Shown: one piece after another, positions 53,546 through 61,954 of the stretch
Position numbering within the stretch: the stretch's first letter is position 1
Layout of the letters: each line of letters starts with the position of its first letter
Assembly: GCA_964646205.1 (NCBI GenBank)
Contig: CAZYAZ010000023.1
Coordinates: forward strand, 1-64,000
Source of the DNA: UBA8437 sp964646205
Lineage (GTDB): Bacteria; Planctomycetota; Planctomycetia; Planctomycetales; Planctomycetaceae
DNA: 64,000 nt
Direction: 5' to 3'
The notes under the pieces: generated by a model
The model's database searches: none
Seen by the model: the letters and a program-made list of their open reading frames with translations, nothing else
What the model was told of the DNA's origin: nothing
Position numbers and translations under genes: made by a program

Positions 53546-55201
53546 CTATTGGTGTGTCTCTGGAGCCTGAGGAGTGTGGGTGATTGTGCAATGAGGGAGG
53601 TGGTGGCTCAGTCGGTTGATTGCGAGCGGCGGTACGTCAATTGGCAGGATCAGCGACCGCAATTGTTCAAGGTTCTGCAAATAGCGCAGGTCGCCGCCAG
53701 TGATATTTGACCTGTGGAGATCCAGGTGTGTGAGGTGGTCGAGCTGTCGAAGTTTTGCCAGGTGATGTTGATCGACTGGCCCGCCACCGAGTTCAACTGA
53801 ACGGGCATGGCCCTGCTCGTTGAGGAGGATGACCGCCTGGAAGTCTTCTTTGAGGGTGCTGACCGCCTCGATTTGTGAAGCGGTGGGTGCGGACTGGCCC
53901 CAGTTCTGTACGGTGGTGTAGGTGGAAGTGATCGCTCCCCCGGCTCCCGAAATCGCCAGGACGAGCAGGACCGCGAGAACGACGTGTTCCCACCACCGGT
54001 TCCTGTATTCAGGCCCGATGTCGGCGGCTCGTGTGCTCAGGATCCAGAGTCCTCCGGAAATGACCGGCAGCAGGATCACCTGCAGGGCGTTGACGACCAG
54101 CGTGATGGCAACGAAGTCGGGCATTCCCGGGAGCGTCCAGATCAATGGGGAGACCAGGCACCAGGTTGCGACTCCGCGATAGAGTCGAGTGGTTCGGAAG
54201 TCGATGTCGGCCAGGTTGGCCGTTGGTGACCGCAGTCTCAGCCATGAATGGCTTGCCAGCATCCCCAGCCCCAATGCGTGGCCAATCAGAGAGGTGAACA
54301 CTGCCGCGAAAATCCCCCCATAAAACAGCAGCTCGCCGAAACGTCCGAGCCGGGTTCCAAGAAGCCATGGCAAGTCGTCCATGGTTTCGATGGTACCGCC
54401 CTGATCGTGAAGCGTTTCGGCGCCGAGAGTCCAGATCGAGAGGTCCAGGACCAGCATGACGGCCATGGCCAGAAGAAAATCATAAAACTGGAGTCGTCGA
54501 AATTGTGGGCCCCGCCAGCCCTTGTTGGCGAGAAAATACGGGTAAACCAGGTTCATCAGCGAACCGCCAACCGCCCCGATCATGCCCATGGCGACCAGCA
54601 ACGGCCCGTATTGACCGGTCTGGTGGGGTATTTCAAAAGAGATGAGCCCCGTGGCGATTTCTCCTGGCTGTGGCTGGACCATGATCGCCGACCCGACAAA
54701 TGCAATCGACAGCAACGTCAGGAGGATTTTGAATACAACCTCGACACGCTGTAGTTCCGGGCGGAACACGAGCAGCAGCGCGATCGTGTTCCAGGCTGCC
54801 GCCCAGATCCAGACGCTGCCAATGCCGGTGGCGTTGAAGAAGGCCTCTCCGATGCCACGAGTCATGTAGGCGCCATAAAGATGCCCCATCAGCACAGCGG
54901 CCACCAGTAGCAAGGGGGCGTAGCCACGGTGAAGGCGACAGAGGCCATCCACAAGGTGTTCGCCCCGCGGATTGCACAGTTGATAACGTGCAATCACCGA
55001 GACCATGACCCATCTCATGGAGATGGCCAGGACCAGGACCCACATCAGCGAATACCCAAAGTCGGCCCCGGCAGTTCCCATTTCCACGATGTCGCCGGCT
55101 CCCAGCCAGGTCAGCACGACGACCAGCCCCGGCCCGAACGATTTCAGGTACCCGAAAAAGGAGTGTGGAATCGCTTCGTTGCTGGGGACGGTGTCAGTCA
55201 C
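53546..55201 (-). CDS. NRAMP-related transporter with altered metal-site motifs and a leucine-rich C-terminus
   Basis: The 551-residue product (GTG 55201) has about eleven membrane helices in residues 20-430 with the NRAMP framework: FGPGLVVVLTWLGAGDIVEM then FGYSLMWVL. In metal-transporting NRAMPs helix 1 has DPGN; here it is GAGD (34-37). Helix 6, usually with an MPH motif, reads MIGAVGGSLMNLVYPYF (206-222). A soluble tail of about 110 residues has leucine-rich repeat-like units (LAKLRQLDHLTHLDLHRSNI, LRYLQNLEQLRSLIL). The ligand change makes ordinary Mn/Fe transport doubtful. It is the last gene of a minus-strand series, nine bases after the M81 gene. Confidence 0.85.
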   Translation of the reverse strand: MTDTVPSNEAIPHSFFGYLKSFGPGLVVVLTWLGAGDIVEMGTAGADFGYSLMWVLVLAISMRWVMVSVIARYQLCNPRGEHLVDGLCRLHRGYAPLLLVAAVLMGHLYGAYMTRGIGEAFFNATGIGSVWIWAAAWNTIALLLVFRPELQRVEVVFKILLTLLSIAFVGSAIMVQPQPGEIATGLISFEIPHQTGQYGPLLVAMGMIGAVGGSLMNLVYPYFLANKGWRGPQFRRLQFYDFLLAMAVMLVLDLSIWTLGAETLHDQGGTIETMDDLPWLLGTRLGRFGELLFYGGIFAAVFTSLIGHALGLGMLASHSWLRLRSPTANLADIDFRTTRLYRGVATWCLVSPLIWTLPGMPDFVAITLVVNALQVILLPVISGGLWILSTRAADIGPEYRNRWWEHVVLAVLLVLAISGAGGAITSTYTTVQNWGQSAPTASQIEAVSTLKEDFQAVILLNEQGHARSVELGGGPVDQHHLAKLRQLDHLTHLDLHRSNITGGDLRYLQNLEQLRSLILPIDVPPLAINRLSHHLPHCTITHTPQAPETHQ

Positions 55202-55210
55202 GGTCGGCTG

Positions 55211-56725
55211 CTACTCCGGAGTGGGGAAGTCGGGGTTGGGGACCGAGTCGTCGAGGGGAAATATCGGGCGAGGGCACTGGGAGAATGGCAGCGAGTGGAG
55301 ATTGGCACTCGTGGAGCCGGGGACATCAACCGGTGCAATCGCCGCGGCGAGCGATTCGTAGTGAGTTCGAAATCCATTGGGAGATTTGGCAACGACAACG
55401 TCGTAGGTGGTTGGGTCGAGGCCATGTGACGTGAAAACCGCGAGACCGACAACGTACACGCTACGTTGGGTAACCAATACATCGATGTGGCCGGTCGATG
55501 TTTTGATGCGAACAACAGCGGTGTCGCCGGCGGTCTCGGGTTTGCCCGATTCATATGTGAAGTGGCCGTCGTGAGTGCTCACAACAGTCACGGTAACCGG
55601 TAACGGGGTGAAACGGCCGGAGTCCCGGGTGCCACCGAGGGTGACATCAATTGTCGCCCCGGCTCCAGCCTGGACGGCCGCGGCGGCTGCTGGGGCATCG
55701 ACAACACTCAGCAATGCGGTGCCGGTAAATTCGGTGGAAGTGTCGGATGGGGCGGCGATCAGGCCCGACAGGATGGCATTACTGTCGCCGGAGGCTCCGC
55801 TGGCTGTGGCATCGGCGGCGTCAGAGAACACGACGAGTCCGTTGGTGTTGTTTGCGGTGTCAATGGCTGTCCCGAGCGAGACAAGTTCGGCCTCAAGCCG
55901 GTCCCGACTCTCCCAGAGAAAACGGGCAACCTTTGACGCCGCCTGTGTGGCCCCTTGTGGGTCATTGTCCGTCGTGATTTCGACCCATGACCGCAGGCCT
56001 GGAACGTCTGTAAACGGGTTGCCAATCAGGACACCGGCAGCCAGGCCGGACGGCGACGCCTCGACTTCCTGGCACATCCGGATGGCATCGCCAAAGAGCC
56101 CGGTCTCGGTGAGCAATTCATCGCCCCGGACAAGCATCGGTAATGGCACGCGGCAGGTGGTTGGGGTGACTTGTCCGGAGATCAGTTTCAAAAGGGCCTC
56201 GGCGGCTCGACGTCCGGTCGAGTACTGGTCGACGTGCGGATAGGTATGGAATGGAACAAACACAGGAGCATTTTGTTGCATTCGGGTGGTGAATATTCCG
56301 TGCAGATCCAGCGATACAACCACCGGCAATTCGTCACCGAGAATCTCGCGGGCTCGTTGAAGGACTCGTCCTTCGGGGTCGCCTTCCTGTTCTCCGGCCA
56401 TCGCACCGTGGAGACAGAAATAGGCACCGTCGAGGTCCGGATGCGTGGCAACCGAATCGGTGAATTCGTCGATCAGTCGGTCGAGATCGGTGTCTCGTAT
56501 CGGTCCACCGGAAACAGCCCAGGCGGCCATCCCCCCCAATGGATCGACGGTGAGGTCGGATTCGTCGAACACGTCGAGTGCGCCGGCAATCTCGGTGTCG
56601 GTGCCACGCCGGGCCGACAACAGGTCATCGCCATGAGCCTGGTGGAAGTCCTCGTAGAGCGTCAACTGGGGGTTGAAGGACGAGGTTTCCTGTTTCAGTT
56701 CGACAACAAGGATTCTGAGCGACAT
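55211..56725 (-). CDS. M81 family (MlrC-like) metallopeptidase
   Basis: From ATG 56725 (AGGTCACC upstream), the 504-residue protein matches the microcystinase C (MlrC) family: VELKQETSSFNP at the N-terminus, LHGAMAGEQEGDPEG, VVSLDLHGIFTTRM, VPFHTYPHVDQYSTGRRA, and the C-terminal DIDVLVTQR-type block (HIDVLVTQRSVYVVG) with VVAKSPNGFRTHYESLAA. The D/H and HxYPH residues are the expected zinc ligands. In MlrC the enzyme cleaves small peptide intermediates in microcystin breakdown; planctomycetes and many other bacteria carry homologues with unknown substrates. It lies between a TPR lipoprotein and the NRAMP-like transporter. Confidence 0.88.
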   Translation of the reverse strand: MSLRILVVELKQETSSFNPQLTLYEDFHQAHGDDLLSARRGTDTEIAGALDVFDESDLTVDPLGGMAAWAVSGGPIRDTDLDRLIDEFTDSVATHPDLDGAYFCLHGAMAGEQEGDPEGRVLQRAREILGDELPVVVSLDLHGIFTTRMQQNAPVFVPFHTYPHVDQYSTGRRAAEALLKLISGQVTPTTCRVPLPMLVRGDELLTETGLFGDAIRMCQEVEASPSGLAAGVLIGNPFTDVPGLRSWVEITTDNDPQGATQAASKVARFLWESRDRLEAELVSLGTAIDTANNTNGLVVFSDAADATASGASGDSNAILSGLIAAPSDTSTEFTGTALLSVVDAPAAAAAVQAGAGATIDVTLGGTRDSGRFTPLPVTVTVVSTHDGHFTYESGKPETAGDTAVVRIKTSTGHIDVLVTQRSVYVVGLAVFTSHGLDPTTYDVVVAKSPNGFRTHYESLAAAIAPVDVPGSTSANLHSLPFSQCPRPIFPLDDSVPNPDFPTPE

Positions 56726-56793
56726 CGATGGTGACCTGTTTGGGCTGATTGGCCGCGACGGGTCATTGTATCGCCGAATCATTCGGAAGGCAG

Positions 56794-58023
56794 CTAAGAC
56801 GGGGAGGAGCGGCGTCGACCCTGGGCACGTCGGATTCTCTGCAGCCAACGGATGGCGTCGGTGACCAGTGGGTCCCTTTTACCGCCTTGCCCGGCCCGTC
56901 TCCTGAGCACCTCTGTCATCTTTTGCTGGGCGGCGTCGTAGTCCTGTTGCAGGTGCAGGAGTTGGCCCTCGTAGTAGGTGACCACCAGTTCATCGGCGAT
57001 CTGCCCGCGGTATCGATTCAACTGCTGTTCGGCCAGCCCTGGTACTCCGGCCTGCAAGGGCAGCGTGATGGATGCCTGGATCAATGGCCAGCGGTCTTTG
57101 TTGGCGAGCCGGTTCATGGAATCCGAGGCGAGCGCTGTCGCGAGGACCTGGCAGGCCGATGTGAGCTTGTGGTTGGTGGCCAGGTAGCGGGCGTGATGTG
57201 CAATCAGCGAGATGTTGCCGGGAAACTGTTTTCTCAATCTGCGAAAATCAGAATCGTGCGTTAATGACCTTGGCGTCGTCGAAATTGTTGACGCGTAAAG
57301 GACGGCGGCAGCCGCTTCATTGGGGTGACGCAGGTGCACTTGGTGCGCTAAGCGAATTGATTCCGCGTGGTCTCCTTTGGCCATCAACAGTCGGATTTCT
57401 CGACGCTCTAAATGTTCGGCGGCAGGGGCCTGTTTTCGTATGAGCCGGACGAGCCTCAGTGCCGGCTCGATGTGGCCATATTCCACCGCGAAATCGAGTA
57501 GTTCCGGGTGGAATTCCGGGATGTCACTGGCAATCGCGAGTGCTGTTTTCAACGAGTTGGAGGCGCGTCGTCGATGAGCGGCTGACGCTTCGTGTCGTGA
57601 CTCGGCCGAGAGTCGCACAGCACGAGCTTCGTAGGCATAGACGCATGAGAGCAGGACGACCGGGTCTTCCGGGTGCGCCAGTTCCAGTGCGATGAGTTTT
57701 TCCGCGGCGGAATAATCACGGGCAAAAAGGTGCAATTTGAGCATGCAGGCGCGGTGGCGAGGTTGCGAGGAGAGATCCGTCGCCGCTTGAAACTCGCCGT
57801 GAGCGGCGTCGAGTTGGTCGAGCTGCATCAATGCAACTCCCCGGAGGTAGTGCGTGTCGGGGGTGCCGGTAAGCCCGGAAAGTGACTCGAGGGCCTGTTG
57901 GGGATCGGCATGTTGGAGGTGGTGACGTGCCTGGGCCAATTGCTGATTGGGGGCTTGCCCTCCACAGCCTGCAAGCATGCCAATGACCACCGAGACAATT
58001 GTGCGTCTCACTCGATGCGGCAT
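56794..58023 (-). CDS. TPR-like lipoprotein, 409 aa
   Basis: The product has a lipoprotein signal (LAGCGG, Cys near residue 20) and then helical repeats of TPR type over most of its length, for example HYLRGVALMQLDQLDAAHGE, LKLHLFARDYSAAEKLIALE and VVTYYEGQLLHLQQDYDAAQ. The C-terminus is basic. No catalytic motif is seen. Its start follows the stop of the DUF1559 gene without a gap, so the two are translated together. It may act as an envelope scaffold for the DUF1559 protein; that is inference. Confidence 0.85.
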   Translation of the reverse strand: MPHRVRRTIVSVVIGMLAGCGGQAPNQQLAQARHHLQHADPQQALESLSGLTGTPDTHYLRGVALMQLDQLDAAHGEFQAATDLSSQPRHRACMLKLHLFARDYSAAEKLIALELAHPEDPVVLLSCVYAYEARAVRLSAESRHEASAAHRRRASNSLKTALAIASDIPEFHPELLDFAVEYGHIEPALRLVRLIRKQAPAAEHLERREIRLLMAKGDHAESIRLAHQVHLRHPNEAAAAVLYASTISTTPRSLTHDSDFRRLRKQFPGNISLIAHHARYLATNHKLTSACQVLATALASDSMNRLANKDRWPLIQASITLPLQAGVPGLAEQQLNRYRGQIADELVVTYYEGQLLHLQQDYDAAQQKMTEVLRRRAGQGGKRDPLVTDAIRWLQRIRRAQGRRRSSPS

Positions 58024-59148
58024 TCAGAAGCCTCCGCCGGTGACCTCGCCTCCCTCGATCGTCGAGAGAGCCTGGTAGACACCGTGGTTGATGGAATCGT
58101 TGAGAAACCGGACGGAACCGTCGCCGATCAAAAAGTGCGACCCACTGGTGTGTTCGGACTGAAACGAATACAGAGGGCGTTCGTCAGCCGAATTGCCGAG
58201 GGCTCTTGGCAATGGGTTGATGGGAAACGGAGTTCCCACGGCACCTGTGTCATCGGGGCAGGCGGGGAGTCGGACGTCGGCGGTGACGGCGTAAGGGCCG
58301 GCGACCCAGTATGAATTGGGGACCCCGATGCCACCGGTTGGGGCGAAATAAGAGACAGCGGCCATGGCCCACGGGAATTCGACCGCAAGAGCCGGCGTCT
58401 GCCCGTTCGGGCCCTGAAATGTCAGGCGGCTTCCTGTCTTTTCTCCCATGAAAATTGTTTGAGATGTTCCGTCTCGCACATCGGCGACGCGGCACCGGCT
58501 GTTGTACCCGAATGGGCCCCGACTCTTTGCCGGCCATTGAGCCCAAAAGTGGAGGAGGCCACGTGGGCAGGCCGTGGCGGAGGTGTTGGGCAACGCGCTG
58601 ATCCGGTCGGCTCCGTGGTTGAAGGAATAGTCTGTCGGAGAACCGGCCATCCAATGAGCGGTGGTGTTCAACCCGGTTGACGTGTCGCCGCCGATGGCGG
58701 TGCCGTTTCGTGTCACCTCGGGACATATCAATAACGGTATGGCCGTCTGGTTGAGCGGCCACATGCTGTGGTCGTCCGGATCGGTCAGGCTCGAAATCCA
58801 CGTTTTTTCAAAGTCGTACTGGTCATGGAGCGGCCGTTGATCAATGTGCGGAAGAAGAAGATGAAAACCGGTCCAGTGGCTCCGGTACTGGAGCCCGCCA
58901 CCGGCAACGGGAGCGGGGGGATTTCCATCTTCCTGGCGGACGAAGCTTGGGGGGAACAGATCATGGACGGAATGATAATTATGGAGAGCCAACCCGAGTT
59001 GCTTGAGACGGTTTCGACAATCCAGTGCGCGGGCGCGACTCCGGACCTGTTGTACTGCTGGCAAAAGCAGCGCCATCAGGATTGCGATGATCGCGATGAC
59101 GACCAGCAGTTCGATCAACGTGAAAGCCGGTCTGCGTCGTCTGCCCAT
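58024..59148 (-). CDS. DUF1559 protein with prepilin-type N-terminus
   Basis: From ATG 59148 the 374-residue protein has the prepilin leader RRRRPAFTLIELLVVIAIIA (split Glu conserved), followed by LLPAVQQVRSRARALDCRNRLKQLG and the DUF1559 features NYHSVHDLFPP, ICPEV, and C-terminal SGSHFLIGDGSVRFLNDSINHGVYQ. Compared with the copy at 20402 it keeps the same core. It is the first gene of a minus-strand series (DUF1559, TPR lipoprotein, M81, NRAMP-like). An ATG at 59184 would add 12 residues and is less likely. Confidence 0.92.
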   Translation of the reverse strand: MGRRRRPAFTLIELLVVIAIIAILMALLLPAVQQVRSRARALDCRNRLKQLGLALHNYHSVHDLFPPSFVRQEDGNPPAPVAGGGLQYRSHWTGFHLLLPHIDQRPLHDQYDFEKTWISSLTDPDDHSMWPLNQTAIPLLICPEVTRNGTAIGGDTSTGLNTTAHWMAGSPTDYSFNHGADRISALPNTSATACPRGLLHFWAQWPAKSRGPFGYNSRCRVADVRDGTSQTIFMGEKTGSRLTFQGPNGQTPALAVEFPWAMAAVSYFAPTGGIGVPNSYWVAGPYAVTADVRLPACPDDTGAVGTPFPINPLPRALGNSADERPLYSFQSEHTSGSHFLIGDGSVRFLNDSINHGVYQALSTIEGGEVTGGGF

Positions 59149-59420
59149 GGCATTGACCCGTGTGAACAGCCGGAGAGAGCGCAACTGGACGGCCTCACAG
59201 TGGACGTCCGTTGGGAAATTCTATGTCACGAATAGCGGGTGTGCGCAAGTTTTTTTTGTTGTGGCGGTGACAACTGGTGGGCAATGTCGGCGATCCTGGC
59301 AAAAGAAGCGGGAGAGGGGGCGATGGAGCGTTGGCAGGCCGAGAAAGCGTTGGTGGTGAGCCACGCGCAAGGAACTGGCGGTGAACTGCCAAATGATGTG
59401 AACGGCCTGGATTGCCGGAA

Positions 59421-60161
59421 TCACGCAATCAGACCGTGTGTTCTGAGTAGTTGTTCGTCGGCGAGGATTTCTTGGGTGGCTCCATCGGCGCACAGTTCGC
59501 CAGCATCGAGTACCAAGATTCGGTCGGTCAATTCGTGAACAACAGTCAAATCGTGGGTGGCCAGGATCAGCGTGCCGTCGAAGTCGGCGAGAATGTTCGT
59601 CAAACGGCGTCGTCCGCGGGGATCCAGGTTCGCGAACGGTTCATCAAGGACAAGACAGCCCGGATGGCAGGCCAGAACACCGGCCAAGCAGGCGCGTTTC
59701 CGTTCGCCCAGGGACAGTCGGATCGTGTCCCGGTCAGCAAAGGAACCGAGTCCAACGTCGTCCAGGGCCTGTTCAACACGTTCCTGAACGTCTTGTGGAT
59801 TCAGCCCGAGGTTCAGCGGTCCGAAAGCAACGTCTTGGGCGACGGTTGACCCAAAGAGTTGGTCCTCGGGGTTCTGGAACAAAAAGCCAACTCGTCTGCG
59901 GATCTGGTTTGCGTTTTTGGCGTTGGCCGGAAGCCCGTCCACGATCACAGTTGCTGTAGTCGGATCGGCGGACGCGAGGGGCGGGTCGGGGAGTAGGGCG
60001 TTGAGGTGAAGCAGCAACGTCGATTTGCCAGAGCCACTGGGCCCCAGGAGTGCCAGTCGCTCACCCGGAGTTGCGGCAAACGAAATGTCATTCAGAACAG
60101 TGCCGCCTCCGGAATAAGCGAAGGTCAAGTGTTTGAGTTGAATTGCGACTGGTGACGGCAT
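59421..60161 (-). CDS. cbiO: energy-coupling factor ATPase, cobalt/nickel importer (CbiO type)
   Basis: The 246-residue ABC protein from ATG 60161 starts in the family manner (AIQLKHLTFAYSGGGTV) and has Walker A GPSGSGKST, Q-loop FQNPEDQLF, signature LSLGERKRACLAG, Walker B CLVLDEPFANLD and H-loop LATHD. It lacks a long insertion, as in CbiO. An earlier ATG at 60227, inside the end of cbiQ, is possible. It powers metal uptake with CbiQ and CbiM encoded directly upstream, and is the last gene of that operon. Confidence 0.9.
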   Translation of the reverse strand: MPSPVAIQLKHLTFAYSGGGTVLNDISFAATPGERLALLGPSGSGKSTLLLHLNALLPDPPLASADPTTATVIVDGLPANAKNANQIRRRVGFLFQNPEDQLFGSTVAQDVAFGPLNLGLNPQDVQERVEQALDDVGLGSFADRDTIRLSLGERKRACLAGVLACHPGCLVLDEPFANLDPRGRRRLTNILADFDGTLILATHDLTVVHELTDRILVLDAGELCADGATQEILADEQLLRTHGLIA

Positions 60162-60207
60162 CAGCGGAAACTTTGAGGGAAGAGAGGTTGGGTGCGAATG
60201 AAACGGG

Positions 60208-60840
60208 TCAGGGCCAAGGTCGGACATGTCCGTCCCAGCCGCGGGACAACATCGCGCGATGTATCCGGTTTGCGCGATCAAGCGAACGGATAACCAGGGT
60301 GCCGACGAGGGCGATGCCAGTCATCCATTTTGCAATCCGGTTGGAATGACTGAGTGTTCGGGCACGGCGGGCGTTGCGTAACCGACCAGTCTCTTCCCAA
60401 AGCACAAACAGGTAGCGATGCATCATTGCCAGGCTGGCGACCACGACTGCTGGAAGATGCAAGGCCCGAAAAGTGACGAGAAGTTGATCAAACGGTAGAA
60501 CCTGGATCAGCCAGAGTCCCGCCAAAAACGAAATGACACCACGCAACATGACAGTGGCTGCGATCTGCAGCCAATGGGCGGAGAACCCTTGTGAGAGAGG
60601 GATCGAAATTGAGATCAGAAGGGCAAATGGCAGGAAAAGACAGAGGCGACGGGCGAGTGTCTGGATCCGCATGCCCGCGATGGCTAGTGCGGCCAGGGTC
60701 GTGGCAATCAAAGAACCGGCCAGCGGCCACGCCTCCCAGGTCACAGAACATCCGGCGAGAACAACGCCAAGACTGGCCGTCAGTTTCAAGACGGCAGTCA
60801 AAGACGGTTGGGGTCGGTGTGTGGGGCCTGCGTCAGTCAC
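60208..60840 (-). CDS. cbiQ: energy-coupling factor transmembrane protein (CbiQ type)
   Basis: The 210-residue protein has four to five membrane helices and the CbiQ/EcfT C-terminal motifs: the SLAMMHRYLFVLWEETGRLRNARRAR block and the second Ala-Arg-Gly-like motif MLSRGWDG, which couple the ATPase. It is shorter than usual (about 220-260). It is the energy-coupling membrane unit of the Ni/Co ECF transporter with CbiM upstream and CbiO downstream. Its start overlaps the cbiM stop by eight bases. Confidence 0.88.
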   Translation of the reverse strand: MTDAGPTHRPQPSLTAVLKLTASLGVVLAGCSVTWEAWPLAGSLIATTLAALAIAGMRIQTLARRLCLFLPFALLISISIPLSQGFSAHWLQIAATVMLRGVISFLAGLWLIQVLPFDQLLVTFRALHLPAVVVASLAMMHRYLFVLWEETGRLRNARRARTLSHSNRIAKWMTGIALVGTLVIRSLDRANRIHRAMLSRGWDGHVRPWP

Positions 60841-61810
60841 CGGTGATTCCTGTGTCCTCGGGCGTGTCGGGACGGAGAGGACGGCCCAGCACCAGTGCTA
60901 TCACAAAGACAACAGAAGTGCCGAGAACGCCGGAGGCGATGACACTCCAACTTTCCCAGCCGTCGCCGGAAAGCAACAGGTCATACCCCTCGAAGATCGA
61001 CAGTGAACTGGGGTCCTCTGCCACAAGATTGGACCGTTCAATCGCAGTTTCGAGCCCATCTGGTGAGGTTGATGCCAGTGGTGCAAGTGCTGCGGCAACA
61101 CAAAATGCGACGGCCAGGCCAAGAACGACTTTACGCCGCCAGGCGGATTCTGTGGGGATGCTCGATGGGGCCGTGTGCAACAGGTCGGGGCGGCGACTGG
61201 CAACGAAGCGGACAATCCCACCGGAAATCAGGCTTTCGCCGACACCGATCAGAGCGTGGAACAGCATCATCAGGGCGAGGAAACGCCCCGGTTGGAAATC
61301 GGGAGTGTCAGAATGAGAGATTGCGAATTCCATCGAGCAGAGAACGGCCGCCAACATCACAGTTAGCCAACTGGCCACCACGACGCCGACCACGCGGGCA
61401 CGGATGGTGTCGCCGCCGAGACGTGCTATGCCTGTCTGGATGGCGTAGCCACCCAGGGAACCTATGACCGCCATGTGCAGAATATTTGGACCCAACGCGA
61501 GCAGGCCACCATCGTTGAAAAGAAACTTCTGAACAAAAAGAACAAGAGTGATTGCCAGGCAACCGGCCCACGGTCCCAGTAAGCGTGCCGCAAGTACCCC
61601 GCCCACAAGGTGTCCCGAGGTGCCGGCCGCCACCGGGAAATTGACCATCTGGCCGGCAAAGACAAGGGCTGCAACCATTCCGGTGAGCGGGACAGTCCTG
61701 TCGGCCAAGGAGTTCTTGAGACGGTGAATGCTGTAACCCACTGCCACGAGTGAAACACCGCCTGTCGCCAGGCAGATGGGTGTATCGAGCAGGCCGTCGG
61801 GAATATGCAT
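60833..61810 (-). CDS. cbiM: CbiM-type Ni/Co ECF substrate-binding membrane protein fused to PDGLE (CbiN-like) domain
   Basis: The 325-residue product begins with MHIPDG, the family's metal-binding N-terminus in which Met1 and His2 take part in coordination. FPVAAGTSGHLVGG carries the further His ligand. Helices continue to about residue 220; the C-terminal part has another helix and the PDGLE motif (TSPDGLETAIE), equivalent to the separate CbiN/NikN component, then a last helix. Because the parts are fused, no separate cbiN is needed. It imports Co2+ or Ni2+; the metal cannot be told from sequence. No cobalamin gene or cobalamin riboswitch was seen nearby. Confidence 0.92.
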   Translation of the reverse strand: MHIPDGLLDTPICLATGGVSLVAVGYSIHRLKNSLADRTVPLTGMVAALVFAGQMVNFPVAAGTSGHLVGGVLAARLLGPWAGCLAITLVLFVQKFLFNDGGLLALGPNILHMAVIGSLGGYAIQTGIARLGGDTIRARVVGVVVASWLTVMLAAVLCSMEFAISHSDTPDFQPGRFLALMMLFHALIGVGESLISGGIVRFVASRRPDLLHTAPSSIPTESAWRRKVVLGLAVAFCVAAALAPLASTSPDGLETAIERSNLVAEDPSSLSIFEGYDLLLSGDGWESWSVIASGVLGTSVVFVIALVLGRPLRPDTPEDTGITGD

Positions 61811-61954
61811 CGAGAGATTCCGCCGGAGAATAGCGGTGTTGGAGGAGAGGGTGGGGGGCGAGTCGCTGAGAAGGTCTCAGAACGATAGAATCCCCAATCT
61901 AATTCTCGCACCAACCCTTTGCAATCTGCTGCGATCCAGTCGCCGGGTGATCCG

